A stretch of 64,000 bases of DNA from CAVVAE01 sp963746185 (GTDB taxonomy: Bacteria; Actinomycetota; Actinomycetes; Propionibacteriales; Nocardioidaceae). Both the position numbers and the translations under genes were made by a program. The stretch spans positions 1-64,000 of the forward strand of contig CAVVAE010000001.1 of assembly GCA_963746185.1 (NCBI GenBank). Direction: 5' to 3'. Shown piece by piece: positions 1 to 10,664 of the stretch (its first letter is position 1; every line of letters begins with the position of its first letter). The notes beneath the pieces are model-generated. The model was not told where the DNA came from. It searched no databases and saw nothing but the letters and a program-made list of their open reading frames with translations.

Positions 1-64
1 CGACGGCAGGCGGATCGCGACGCAGCAGAGACCTGATACGCAGGTCGGGCTCACCGGCCGCCAT
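1..64 (-). CDS. N-terminus of an unidentified protein, cut by the window edge
   Basis: An ATG read leftwards from position 64 opens a frame of 21 codons that runs off the window (MAAGEPDLRIRSLLRRDPPA). A GGAGAG ribosome-binding site lies just upstream of the ATG. It would be divergent from the moxR-type gene across about 140 bp. Too little is visible to name a family, and the frame could be spurious. Confidence 0.3.
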   Translation of the reverse strand, partial: MAAGEPDLRIRSLLRRDPPAV

Positions 65-203
65 GGCTCTCCGCCCACACTCGTCGCGAGGCCCGGGCTT
101 CACATGTCAGGCCTTTGTGCATCTGTAACACTTACTAGCCGCGAGCTTGCTCGAGCTAGCACCGAAAGCGTACGACGACAGCAGGCCTCGAAGGGAATAA
201 CCC

Positions 204-1237
204 ATGACGACCAGCCCGGCGAGTGCGACCGAACCCGCCTCGGAGGTAACGCCGCTGTCTGAGCTCACGCAGCGAGCGAATACTGAGGTGAAGCAGGTCA
301 TCGTCGGCCAGGAGCACATGGTCGAGCAGCTGATCGTTGCTCTTATCGCGCGCGGCCACTGCCTCGTCGAGGGCGTCCCTGGCATCGCGAAGACCCTTGC
401 AGTGCGCACGTTCGCCGACGTGGTCGGTGGCAGCTTCGCTCGAGTGCAGTTCACCCCGACCTGGTCCCGTCCGACATCGTCGGCACCCGGATCGACCGAC
501 CCAGCAAGGAGAGCTTCGACGTCGAGCTCGGCCCGGTCTTCGTCAACTTCGTGCTTGCGGACGAGGTCAACCGGGCGCCCGCCAAAGTGCAGTCGGCGAT
601 GCTCGAGCTGATGGCCGAGCACCAGGTCTCGATCGGTGGCCAGACGTTCCAACTGCCTGACCCCTTCATCGTCATCGCCACCCAGAACCCGATCGAGTCC
701 GAGGGCGTCTACCCGCTTCCCGAGGCCCAGCGCGACCGCTTCCTTTTCAAGGTCGATGTGACGCATCCGCGTGGCAACGAAGAGTTCGAGATCCTGCGCC
801 GGATGAGCGTCGACCCGCCTCGCGCAAGCCAGGTGTTGAGCCCGGCGAAGATCCTCCAGCTCCGCGCCGCCGCCGACCGGATCTTCCTGCACAACCTCGT
901 CTCGGAGTACATCGTCCGGCTGGTGCTCGCTACGCGTTCGCCGGCGGAGTTCCACATGCACGACCTCACCGGCGTCATCGAGATCGGCGCCAGTCCGCGC
1001 GCCACCCTGGGCCTGGCAGCCGCCGCGCGAGGGGTCGCGCTGATTCACGGACGCAACTACGTGCTGCCGCAAGACGTCGCCGCCGTCGCTCGTGACGTGA
1101 TGGCGCATCGTCTCGTCCTCAGCTTCGATGCCGTCGCCGATGGAGTCGACCCACGCGTCATCGTTGACCGCGTGGTCTCGGCGATCCCGCAGCCCCAGGC
1201 GATCTGGAACAACGCCGCCACTCCGGAGTTCCGCTGA
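204..1237 (+). CDS. MoxR-type AAA+ ATPase (frameshifted in this sequence)
   Basis: Predicted MoxR-family AAA+ ATPase of about 344 residues, a chaperone-like enzyme thought to insert metals or remodel partners that carry von Willebrand A domains. The Walker A motif GVPGIAKT is near residue 60. The Walker B region is FVLADEVNRAPAK, and the sensor segment IATQNPIESEGVYPLPEAQ is typical of MoxR. The frame is broken near position 457: one C seems missing from a run where the family reads QFTPDLVPSDIVGT. The first half is in the frame of the ATG at 204 and the second half in the next frame, ending at 1237. The stop lies 1 bp before the DUF58 gene's GTG, so this is the first gene of a moxR-DUF58-vWA operon. 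A sequencing indel is more likely than a true pseudogene. Confidence 0.88.
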
Positions 1238-1238
1238 C

Positions 1239-2227
1239 GTGGCAATCCGACCTCGTGCCGAACGGATGCCGCTCTCGCAGCTCGCACCCGAAGCCGCGTT
1301 GCGGCGTCTCGAGCTGCAGATCGTGCGTCGGCTCGAGGGCTTCCTCCACGGAGAGCACCTGGGTCTACTGCCTGGCCCCGGCACCGATCTCGCCGAAGCG
1401 CGTCTCTACATCCCGGGTGAGGACGACGTACGACGCATGGACTGGGCCGTGACGGCGCGTACCACCATTCCGCACGTTCGCGACGTCATCGCCGACCGCG
1501 AGCTGGAGACCTGGGCGATGATCGACCTCTCGCCCTCGATGAGCTTCGGCACGGCCGTGATGGAGAAGCGCGACCTGGCCGTCGCGGCCGTGGCCACGAT
1601 GGGACTGCTGACGTTTCGCGTCGGAGACCGCTTCGGCGGGTACGTTCTGCGCGATGGCGTGCTGAAGCGATGGCCGGCGAGGTCCGGGCGGCTGGCACTC
1701 TTCGGACTGCTGCGCTCCCTGCTGCGCGAGCCCGCGGCTGACACGACGTCGCCGACCCAGAGCCTCGCTGAGGCCATCACGGCGGTCGGCCGGGCCCAGC
1801 GCAAGCGCGGATTGCGGGTGGTGGTGTCCGACTTCATCGACCTCCGTGACGCCTCGACCGACCCCGAAACGCCACCGTCGTGGGAGAAGGCCATGCGCCA
1901 ACTGGCGACGAGGAACCAGGTCATCGCGGTGGAGATCATCGACCCACGTGAGCTCGACATCCCGAACGTCGGCACGATCCTGCTGCGTGATCCCGAGACC
2001 GGAGAAGTGCGCGAGCTCAACACCGCCGACAAGAAGGTGCGCGCCCGCTACTCCGCCGCCGCGAACTCCAACGCGAGCGCACTGCCCGGGCATTGCGTCG
2101 CGCCGGCGCCGGTCACCTGGTTCTTCGCACCGACTCCGACTGGGTGGCCGACACCGCGCGCTTCGCGCTGAAGCACCGACGGATGGCGGCTCGGCTGCAC
2201 AAGCCGCCGGCTGGAGTGGCGCGATGA
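1239..2227 (+). CDS. DUF58 domain protein
   Basis: Protein of about 329 residues with the DUF58 signature: a GEDDVRRMDWAVTART segment around residue 65, followed by a vWA-like core (MIDLSPSMSFG). DUF58 proteins are encoded next to moxR ATPases and are thought to be their vWA-type partners. The GTG at 1239 directly follows the moxR stop and is preferred; an internal ATG at 1266 is the alternative. Near 2085-2095 the frame slips. Past that point the adjacent frame gives a sensible C-terminus (AGAGHLVLRTDSDWVADTAR) and ends at a TGA that overlaps the next gene's ATG (ATGA at 2224-2227). This overlap supports the frameshifted reading over the early stop near 2171. Confidence 0.85.
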
Positions 2228-3168
2228 ACTTCCTCGAGCCGGCTCGGCTTTGGCTCCTGTTGGTGATCCCGCTCTTGATCGCTGGCTACGTCTTGCTGCA
2301 GTACCGCAAGAGCCACTACGCCGTGCGCTTCACCAACATGGCATTGCTCGACAACGTCGTACCTCGGCGGGTCAACTGGCGGCAGCATGTGGCAGTCGGG
2401 CTGGCGATGCTGACCCTTGCGTTCGGGATCGTGCTCTTCGCGCAGCCGAGCAAGGTCGTCAAGGTGCCGCGCGAGACGGGCGTCACCGTCGTGCTCACGA
2501 TGGACATCTCGCTGTCGATGGATGCCGAAGACGTCGCCCCGAACCGGATCACGGCGGCTAAGGACACCGCCAGGAGTTCCTCGGCCAGCTGCCTCCGGCG
2601 TTCAAGGTCGCGCTGGTCACTTTCGCCCGCCACGCCGAGGTCGTCGTGGCTCCGACGATCGACCGCACCGAGGTGACGGAGGCGATCGACGCCTTCAGCT
2701 CCAGGAGTACACCGCCACCGGAGAGGGCATCTACACCTCCCTCGACGTGGTCAAGCAGGCGTTGGGGACGAGGCACCAGATGGCAAGATGCCCGCGATGA
2801 TCGTGCTGATCAGTGACGGCGCCCGGACGGTGGGGCGGTCGCAGGTGGCGGCCGCGGAGGCGGCCAAGGACCAGGGGGTGCCGGTCTACACGGTCGCTCT
2901 CGGGACCGACCCGGGACGATCTCCAGCGGCGGCGAGACCGTGCCGGTGCCGGTCGAGATCGAGCAACTGCAGGAGGTCTCCGACATCTCGGGGGCAAGGC
3001 CTACATCGCCCGAGTCCGGATGACCTGGTCAGTGCCTACCAGGACGTCGAAGGCGGGCTCGTCTACGGCCGAGCGGGCGACGCGACCTCGCAGTACATCG
3101 GATATCTGGTCATATTGTCGCTGCTCTCGACCGGTGCCGGGCTGTTCGTCGCCTCGCGCTGGCCGTAG
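2224..3168 (+). CDS. von Willebrand factor A domain membrane protein, BatA-like (multiply frameshifted)
   Basis: About 315 residues when frames are joined. The N-terminus (MNFLEPARLWLLLVIPLLIA) carries a membrane segment, a second helix follows near residue 60, then a vWA domain with the MIDAS motif DISLSM. A final hydrophobic helix lies near the C-terminus (YLVILSLLSTGAGLF). This topology, with both ends membrane-anchored and a vWA core between, is that of BatA/BatB-type proteins. The reading frame changes at about 2571, 2697, 2768, 2915 and 2985, yet the joined translation stays family-like throughout (FKVALVTFARHAEVVVAPT, MIVLISDGARTVGRSQ, GGKAYIARSPDDLVSAYQ). Five indels in under 500 bp point to poor base quality here. 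Translationally coupled to DUF58. Confidence 0.82.
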
Positions 3169-3314
3169 CGGCCGTCTGGCGGCGCAGATGGCCGGGTTCG
3201 AGGCAAAGAGTGGTGCTGCAGTGACGGATGAGGCACAATGGGGCTGGAGTTCATCACTGACCTCGTGGTACGAGACCGCTGGGGAAGGCGAACCTCGAGC
3301 CTTGAGGAGGAACG

Positions 3315-3839
3315 GTGAACCGAACACGCACGGAGACCACAGGCGTGGCCACACGCGGAGTGTTGTTCGTGCACGCCTCGCCGTCGGCGCTGTGCCCCCA
3401 CGTCGAGTGGGCGGTCGCCGGCGTCCTCGGCGTGCCCGTCGACCTCTCCTGGACCCCCCAGCCGGCCCGGACCGGCCCCTACCGCGCGGAGTACTCCTGG
3501 AGCGGCCCCGTCGGCACGGGCGCGAAGATCGCGTCGGCGCTGCGCGGCTGGGAGCACCTGCTGTTCGAGGTCACCGAGGACGCCACCATCATCAGCGAGG
3601 GCGCCCGCTTCTCCTTCACACCCGAGCTCGGCGTCTTCCACGCCGTGACCGGGCTGCACGGCGACATCATGATCCCCGAGGACCGGCTCAAGGCCGCCGT
3701 CGTCAAGGCGGCGGTCGGCGACCTTCCGCTGCTGGTCGAGATCGACAAGCTGCTGGGCAAGGCGTGGGACGAGGCGCTCGAGCCGTTCCGCTACGCCGGC
3801 GACGGCGCCCCCGTCCGCTGGCTCCACCACGTCGTCTGA
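3315..3839 (+). CDS. DUF3145 family protein
   Basis: 174-residue protein that matches the actinobacterial DUF3145 family: GVLFVHASPSALCPHVEWAV near the N-terminus, GWEHLLFEVTEDA in the middle and WLHHVV at the end. Its function is not established. In related actinobacteria this family is encoded beside the fatty acid synthase genes, as here, where it converges with accD6. The GTG at 3315 follows an AGGAGG ribosome-binding site. The frame is intact, in contrast to both neighbours. Confidence 0.88.
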   Translation: MNRTRTETTGVATRGVLFVHASPSALCPHVEWAVAGVLGVPVDLSWTPQPARTGPYRAEYSWSGPVGTGAKIASALRGWEHLLFEVTEDATIISEGARFSFTPELGVFHAVTGLHGDIMIPEDRLKAAVVKAAVGDLPLLVEIDKLLGKAWDEALEPFRYAGDGAPVRWLHHVV

Positions 3840-3841
3840 CG

Positions 3842-3979
3842 TTGACCCGGCACTGTGGTTCTTTGACCCGGCACGTTGTGGTCTTTGACCCGCCAGTTGT
3901 GGTCATGATGGCCACCGCAAGGATCTGAGCGAACAGAAACTGACGGTTCGCGCAACCGCGACTGACGGTTCGCGCAACC
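3842..3979. repeat. Two short tandem repeat sets between DUF3145 and accD6
   Basis: Three imperfect copies of a 20-22 bp unit (TTTGACCCGGCACGTTGTGG) run from 3842 to 3904. Two exact 19-bp copies of ACTGACGGTTCGCGCAACC lie at 3939-3957 and 3961-3979, also on a 22-bp period. A short palindrome GTGACGGGTCAC (3981-3992) follows, just after the accD6 stop. No transposase is visible. Repeated short units are seen at the ends of some transposons (IS21-like), so this may be a relic end; a regulator array or terminator region is also possible. Confidence 0.6.
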
Positions 3980-3994
3980 CGTGACGGGTCACGG

Positions 3995-5448
3995 CTAGAG
4001 GGGGATGTTGCCGTGCTGGCCGCGGAGTCCCGTGTCGGCTGCGGCCAACGCCGCAGCCAGCGCCGAGCGGGTAGGCTCGGCTCGACGACCTCGTCGACGA
4101 CGCCGATCTCCACCGCCCTGTCGACGCCGCCGGCGATCAGCTCGTGCTCGGCGGCGAGCTCGGCCTCGACCTGGGGCGCAGGTCGGCGGCGACGGCCGCG
4201 ATCTTGCGGCGGTGCAGGATCCGGACGGCGGCGATCGACCCCATCACGGCGATCTCGGCGCCCGGCCAGGCGAACACCCTGGTCGCGCCGAGCGACCGGG
4301 CGTTCATCGCGATGTAGGCGCCGCCGTAGGCCTTGCGGGTCACCAGCGTGACCCGCGGCACCACGGCCTCGCCGAAGGCGTGCAGCAGCTTGGCCCCACG
4401 TCGTACGACGCCGTCCCACTCCTGGCCGACGCCCGGCAGGTAGCCCGGCACGTCGACGACCACGATCAGCGGCACGCCGTACGCGTCGCACATCCGCACG
4501 AAGCGAGCCGCCTTCTCCGCTGACGGCGAGTCGAGGCAGCCGCCGAGCCGCAGCGGGTTGTTGGCGATGACGCCGACCGTGCGGCCGCCGAAGCGGCCGA
4601 GCGCCGTGACGATGTTGGGCGCCCACCGCTGGTGCAGCTCGAGCATCGAGTCGTGGTCGAGCAGCTCGCCGACGAAGGGGTGCACGTCGTACGCCCGCTT
4701 CTTCGACTCCGGCATCTGCTCCGACAGGTCGACGTCGGTGACGCGTTCGGCGTCGAGGCTGCGCTGGTCGCCGAGCAGCGCGACCAGCCGCCGGGCCTCG
4801 CCGAGCGCGTGCTCCTCGGACTCGGCGAGCACGTGGACGACACCGGAACGACGGCCATGCGGCTCAGGACCGCCGAGCCGCAGCATGTCGACGTCCTCGC
4901 CGGTCACGGAGCGGACGACGTCGGGGCCGGTGACGAAGATCCGGCCCTCCGGCCCGAGGATGACCACGTCGGTCAGCGCCGGGCCGTACGCCGCCCCGCC
5001 AGCCGCCGGCCCGAGCACGACCGAGATCTGCGGGATCTTGCCCGACGCCTGCGTCATCGCGTGGAAGATCAGCCCGACGGCGTGCAGCGACAGCACGCCC
5101 TCGGCGAGCCGGGCGCCACCGGAGTGCCAGAGCCCGACGATCGGCGCCTGGTCGGCCATCGCGCGCTGGTAGGCCTTGACGACGACCTTGCAGCCTTCGT
5201 TGCCCATCGCGCCGCCCATGACGGTGGCGTCGGAGCAGAAGGCGACGGTGTGGACGCCGTCGATCGTGCCGACGGCCGCGAGCATGCCGCTGTCGTCGTC
5301 GTCGCTGATCAGCTCGAGGCTGCCCGGGTCGAAGAACGCCGCAAGCCGCTTGTTGGGGTTGCGCGGGTCCTGGTCGCGTGGCAGCTTCGGCGGTTTGGCT
5401 GCTGCGTTGTTCGGGTGCCGTTGCTGGTGCGTTGTCGGTCGTGGTCAT
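3995..5448 (-). CDS. accD6: Acyl-CoA carboxylase beta (carboxyltransferase) subunit, AccD6-like
   Basis: About 480 residues. Transfers carboxyl from carboxybiotin to acetyl-CoA to give malonyl-CoA for fatty acid synthesis. The carboxyltransferase core is clear: GSLELISDDDDSGM near residue 40, the oxyanion-hole glycines in GPAAGGAAYGPALTD, and RKAYGGAYIAMN with the second acyl-binding site. The C-terminus GNIPL is the usual ending of AccD6 proteins. Frames shift at about 5395 (after a low-complexity N-terminus), 4170 and 4070; joined, the protein is full length. The start ATG at 5448 is 9 bp after the fabF stop, so it is the last gene of the FAS-II operon. Confidence 0.85.
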
Positions 5449-5457
5449 GGCATCGCC

Positions 5458-6693
<1,236 letters not shown>

Positions 6694-6811
6694 CGGTGTT
6701 CACCTCAGGTGTGGGTAGTGGCGTTCGTTGTGGTCTGTGCAGCGAGGGGCTTTGCCGGGTCGACGTCGACGTACGGCTGGTACGACGCTGGCGACCCGGC
6801 TCGCACACGGG

Positions 6812-7060
6812 TCAGGCGTTCTGGGTGTTCTCGATGAAGGCGACGGCGTCGCCGACGGTCTTGAGGTTCTTGACCTCGTCGTCGGGGATCTTGACGCCGA
6901 ACTGCTCCTCGGCGGCGACGACGACCTCGACCATCGACAGCGAGTCGACGTCGAGGTCGTCGGTGAACGACTTGTCGAGCTGTACGTCGTCAGCGGGGAT
7001 CCCGGCGACCTCGTTGACGATGTCGGCGAGTCCGGAGCGGATCTCCTCAGTGCTGGCCAT
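6812..7060 (-). CDS. acpP: Acyl carrier protein
   Basis: 82-residue acidic carrier protein that holds growing acyl chains on a phosphopantetheine arm. The attachment serine is in DLDVDSLSMVE, the canonical DSL motif. Start MASTEEIRSG is preceded by an AAGGAG ribosome-binding site 7 bp upstream. Because of an indel in fabH, the frame of acpP is open into the fabH coding sequence upstream and can look like one long ORF; the ribosome-binding site and family length show it is separate. A 118-bp gap separates it from fabF. Confidence 0.95.
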   Translation of the reverse strand: MASTEEIRSGLADIVNEVAGIPADDVQLDKSFTDDLDVDSLSMVEVVVAAEEQFGVKIPDDEVKNLKTVGDAVAFIENTQNA

Positions 7061-7188
7061 GGTGTGGCTCCTTGGGGTTGGGTTCTGCGGGCTACGGGAT
7101 GGGATGGGCGGGTCTGACTTTCCCCGTGTTGTCGGGGAGTCCGCAGGGGTGCTGCGGAAGCTGGTGAGTGTTGGTTGATGCAGAGCCG

Positions 7189-8191
7189 TCACGGCAGCGG
7201 ACCACCTGGGCGGCGTACGCGAGCCCGGCGCCGAACGCGATGAACAGCGCAGGTCGCCGCTCTTCGCCTCGCCGGACTCGAGCAGCGCCGCGGCCGCGAG
7301 CGGGATCGATGCAGCGGACGTGTTGCCCTGGTAGGCGATGTCGCGGGCGATCACCACCTGCTCGGGCAGCTTGAGGGCGCGAGCCATCGCGTCGGTGATG
7401 CGCATGTTGGCCTGGTGGGGCACGAAGACGTCGAGGTCGTCGACGGTGACGCCGGCCCGGTCGAGCGCCTCGCGGGCGACCTTGGCCATCTCGAACGACG
7501 CCCAGCGAAACACCGGGTTGCCGTCCATCCGCAGCGTCGGCATCTCGGGCTTCTCCATGTCGAGGACGTCGGTCCAGCTCTCGTTCTGCCGGATCAGGTC
7601 GTACTTCGAGCCGTCGGCGCCCCACACGACCGGCCCGATGCCCTCGGCGTCGGACGGTCCGACCACGGCCGCGCCGGCACCGTCGGCGAAGATGAACGCG
7701 GTGCCGCGGTCGGTCGGGTCGGTGATGTCGGAGAGCCGCTCGACCCCGATGGCCAGCACGTACTTGGCGCTCCCGGAGCGGACCATGTCGGAGGCCAGGC
7801 TGATGCCGTGGCAGAAGCCGGCGCAGGCGGCCGAGATGTCGAAGGCGGCAGCCGGGGTGGCGCCGAGCTCGTCGGAGATCAGCGTCGCGACGGCAGGCGT
7901 CTGCATCAGGTGGGAGACGGTGGCGACGATGACGCAGTCGATCTGGGCGGCGTCGATGTCGGCGCGTTCGAGCGCCTTGCGGGAGGCCTCGACGCTCATC
8001 ATCTGCACGGTCTCGTGCGGCTCGGCCCAGCGACGCTCGATGATGCCCGAGCGGGTCTGGATCCACTCGTCGCTGGAGTCGATGCGCTCGCAGATCTCGG
8101 CGTTGGTGACGACCCGGCTCGGCCGGTAGCCGCCGATGCCGAGGATGCGGGCGTGCTGCGCACCAGTGGCGGTGGCGATCGGAGCGGTCAT
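7189..8191 (-). CDS. fabH: 3-oxoacyl-ACP synthase III (FabH)
   Basis: Starts fatty acid synthesis by condensing acyl-CoA with malonyl-ACP. About 334 residues. The catalytic Cys is in DISAACAGFCHG, the His in VPHQANMRI and the Asn in IAYQGNTSAASIP. A frameshift near 7250 interrupts GDLALFIAFGAGLAYAAQ. A second missing base near 7200 is likely: with one C added the end reads QVVRLP and stops at 7189, the usual FabH terminus, whereas the sequence as given reads on to about 7092. The ATG at 8191 follows the fabD stop by 1 bp, so the two are translationally linked. Confidence 0.9.
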
Positions 8192-8192
8192 G

Positions 8193-9373
8193 TCACTCGC
8201 TTTCGGGGTGCAGCCGCACCAGCGGCTGGCCGGGGGAGACCAGGTCGCCGTCCTCGACGATCCACTCGACGATGGTGCCGCCGTAGGGTGCGAGGACCGG
8301 CGTCGTGCCGCGCAGGTTGGTGACCTCGCCGATCGTCACGCCGGGCGTCAGCAGTGCACCGAGCGGGATCTCGTCGGCCTGGTGGAAGGTGCCCTTGGAC
8401 GGCGAGACCAGCATCCGCCAGGTCGGCGTCGAGTCCATCGGGGAGGCGTCGCCGTGCTTGTCGACGAACGCGCGGGCGTCGTCGAGCTGGTCGGGGTCTT
8501 CAGCGCGAACGTCTCCACGCCCTTGAGCTGCCGCTTGGCGATGCCGGTGAGCGTGCCTGCGGGCGGCATCTCGAGGATGCCGGTGACGCCGAGGTCGGAC
8601 ATCGTCTGCATGCACAGGTCCCAGCGCACCGGGTTGCTCACCTGGGTGACCAGCCGGTTGAGCACCTCGCGGCCGCTGTGGATGACCTGGCCGTCGCGGT
8701 TGGAGATCAGCCGGGTGCGGGTGTCGTGCGTCGAGATGGCGCGGGCCAGCTGGGCCAGGACGTCGACGGCGGGCCGCATGTGCTCGGTGTGGAAGGCGCC
8801 GGCGACGCTGAGCGGGATCAGCCGGGCCTTTCCAGGAGCGTCGTCGGCCAGTGCGGCGAGCTGCTCCATGGTGCCGGCGGCGACGATCTGGCCGGCGCCG
8901 TTGTCGTTGGCGGCGGTGAGCCCGTGACGCTCGAGGGTGGCGAGCACCTCGTCGCGGTCTCCGCCGAGGACGGCCGTCATCCCGGTCGGCGTGACAGCGG
9001 AGGCTGCTGCCATCGCGTGGCCGCGCTCGCGGACGAACACCATGGCCTGCTCGGCGGTGATCACGCCGGCACCGGTGGCTGCGGCGATCTCGCCGACGCT
9101 GTGGCCGGCGACGGCGCCGATGCGTCCGAACGCGTCGGCCGGGTGGGGGAAGAGCGCCAGGGCGGCGAGCAGGCTCGACGCGACGAGCAGGGGCTGGGCG
9201 ACCGCGGTGTCGCGGATCGTCTCGGCGTCGGCCTCGGTGCCGTAGTGGGCGAGGTCGAGGCCGCCGACCGCAGACAGCCAGATCAGCCGGTCGGCGAAGT
9301 CGGGGTCTTCGAGCCAAGGGGTGAGGAAACCGGGGGTCTGGGCGCCTTGACCGGGCGCGACGATGACGAGCAC
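8193..9373 (-). CDS. fabD: Malonyl-CoA:ACP transacylase with C-terminal biotinyl/lipoyl-like domain
   Basis: Loads malonyl groups onto ACP. Residues 1 to about 310 are a standard FabD: GQGAQTPGFL at the N-terminus, nucleophile Ser in GHSVGEIAAA, catalytic His in AGAFHTEHM, and a typical end ALKTPDQLDDARAFV. A frameshift near 8500 lies in that end. Some 75 further residues follow with the fold signature of a biotinyl/lipoyl hammerhead (LLTPGVTIGEVTNLRGTT, then APYGGTIVEWIVEDGDLV, then GQPLVRL). The MKM-type lysine is absent; the hairpin position reads LRG, so it cannot be biotinylated or lipoylated in the usual way. First gene of the FAS-II operon downstream of fasR. Confidence 0.88.
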
Positions 9374-9439
9374 GTCACCATCATGCCGTCTTTGCCGGAT
9401 CGGGCCCGGGTCACCTCGAGCACGAAAGTTCAGGGGTGT

Positions 9440-9460
9440 CTTTGTAGGTTTCCTACAAAG
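9440..9460. promoter_or_regulatory. Perfect palindrome between fasR and fabD, candidate operator
   Basis: CTTTGTAGG and CCTACAAAG form 9-bp arms around TTT. The site overlaps the fasR stop codon and lies 67-87 bp upstream of the fabD start. No U-rich tract follows in the fasR direction, so a simple terminator fits poorly. In Streptomyces FasR binds upstream of fabD to activate this operon; that this palindrome is the site is an inference. Confidence 0.55.
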
Positions 9461-10605
9461 AGAGCAGGCGGCCGAGCGTCAGCGCCACCCGCAGCGTGTA
9501 GGCGTCGCGCGCCTCGGAGGGCGACAGACCGGTCACGTCGGCGATCCGCCGGAGCCGGTAGCGGACGGTGTTCGGGTGGACGAAAAGTGCGCGTCCGGTC
9601 GCCTCGATCGACCCGCTGCTGTCCAGGTAGGCCGTCAGGGTCTCGAGCAGCCCCGAGCCCGCCTCCACGAGCGGCTGGTAGACCGCGGAGACGAGCTGGC
9701 GGCGGGCGTGGCCGTCGCCGGACAGCGAGCGCTCGGGCAGCAGGTCGTCGCTGGACACCGGACGCGGCGCGTCGGGCCAGGCGGCTGCCGCGCGGAGCCC
9801 GGCGACGGCCGCCCGGGCGGACACGTTGGCGGCCAGCAGGTCGCCGACGACCGGACCGGTCACGATCGCGCCGTCGCCGAAGTGGTCGGCGATCGGGCTG
9901 GCCGCCTTGTCGGGGTCGTCGACGCCGCCCAGCACGACGACGAGCCGGTCGCCCTGGACGGCACAGAGCGCGTCGAGGTGGTGCGCATGAGCCGATCGCT
10001 TGATCGCGTCGACGGCGGTCGCGGAGTCGCCCTCAGGGGTGAATCCGAGGACGACGCAGACTCCGCTGGTCGAGGCCCAGCCGAGTGCGGTGGCACGGGA
10101 CCGAACGGCGTCGTCGGCCTCGCCGCGCAGCACCGAGTCGACGATCAGCGCCTCCAGCCGTGCGTCCCAGGCGCCGCGCTGCTCGGCGGCACGGGCGTAG
10201 ACCTCGGCGGCGGCGAAGGCGATCTCGCGGGAGTAGAGCATGACCGACTCGCGCACCGACTGCGCGTCCTTCGCGCTGACGACCTGGTCGACGTGCGCCT
10301 CGACGACAGCGATCGTCGTACGCACCATCTCGACCGTCTGCTGCAGGGTGACCACGCCCGGTGAGCTCGCGCGGCGCGGTGCCGAAGACGTCGGCCGTGA
10401 CAGCCGGTCCGGTGGTCGGGTCGCGGAACCAGTCGACGAACGAGGAGATGCCGGCACCGGCGATCAGCCCGATCCAGGAACGGTCTTCGGCAGTGAGGGC
10501 TCGGAACCACGGGAGGTCCTCGTGCATCTTGGCGATGGCCGCCTTGGTCAGTGAGCCGACCGACTCCTCCAGCTGGCGCGTCGCTGCTGCGCTCCCGCGT
10601 GCCAT
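9453..10605 (-). CDS. fasR: PucR-type transcriptional regulator, FasR-like
   Basis: About 384 residues when a frameshift near 10365 is bridged. The C-terminal PucR helix-turn-helix is clear (IEATGRALFVHPNTVRYRLR, then IADVTGLSPSEARDAYTLRVAL). A GGDEF-like/PucR middle region precedes it, and the N-terminus reads MARGSAAATRQLEESVGSL. In Streptomyces the PucR-family FasR activates fabD-fabH-acpP-fabF, and in M. tuberculosis the gene before fabD (Rv2242) is of the same family. Position directly upstream of fabD on the same strand supports that role. Effector unknown. Confidence 0.85.
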
Positions 10606-10664
10606 GACTCGAGCCTACTGGGAGGGTTTGTGATGTTTCAACAAAAGGCGAGCGGTGCGGCAGG

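Noticed and set aside
107..1384. Long open frame antisense to the moxR-type gene
   Set aside because: Low-complexity Arg/Asp/Val-rich translation typical of a GC-rich shadow frame; the sense strand encodes clear MoxR motifs.
2224..3168. Programmed frameshifting in the vWA gene
   Set aside because: Five slips in under 500 bp, no slippery heptamer with a structure seen, and the same pattern in unrelated neighbours point to base errors.
3842..3979. A complete insertion sequence
   Set aside because: No transposase frame or terminal inverted repeat pair is present; only short tandem words remain.
6812..8191. A FabH-ACP fusion protein
   Set aside because: The continuous frame exists only because of an indel near 7250; FabH's true end and an acpP ribosome-binding site lie between.
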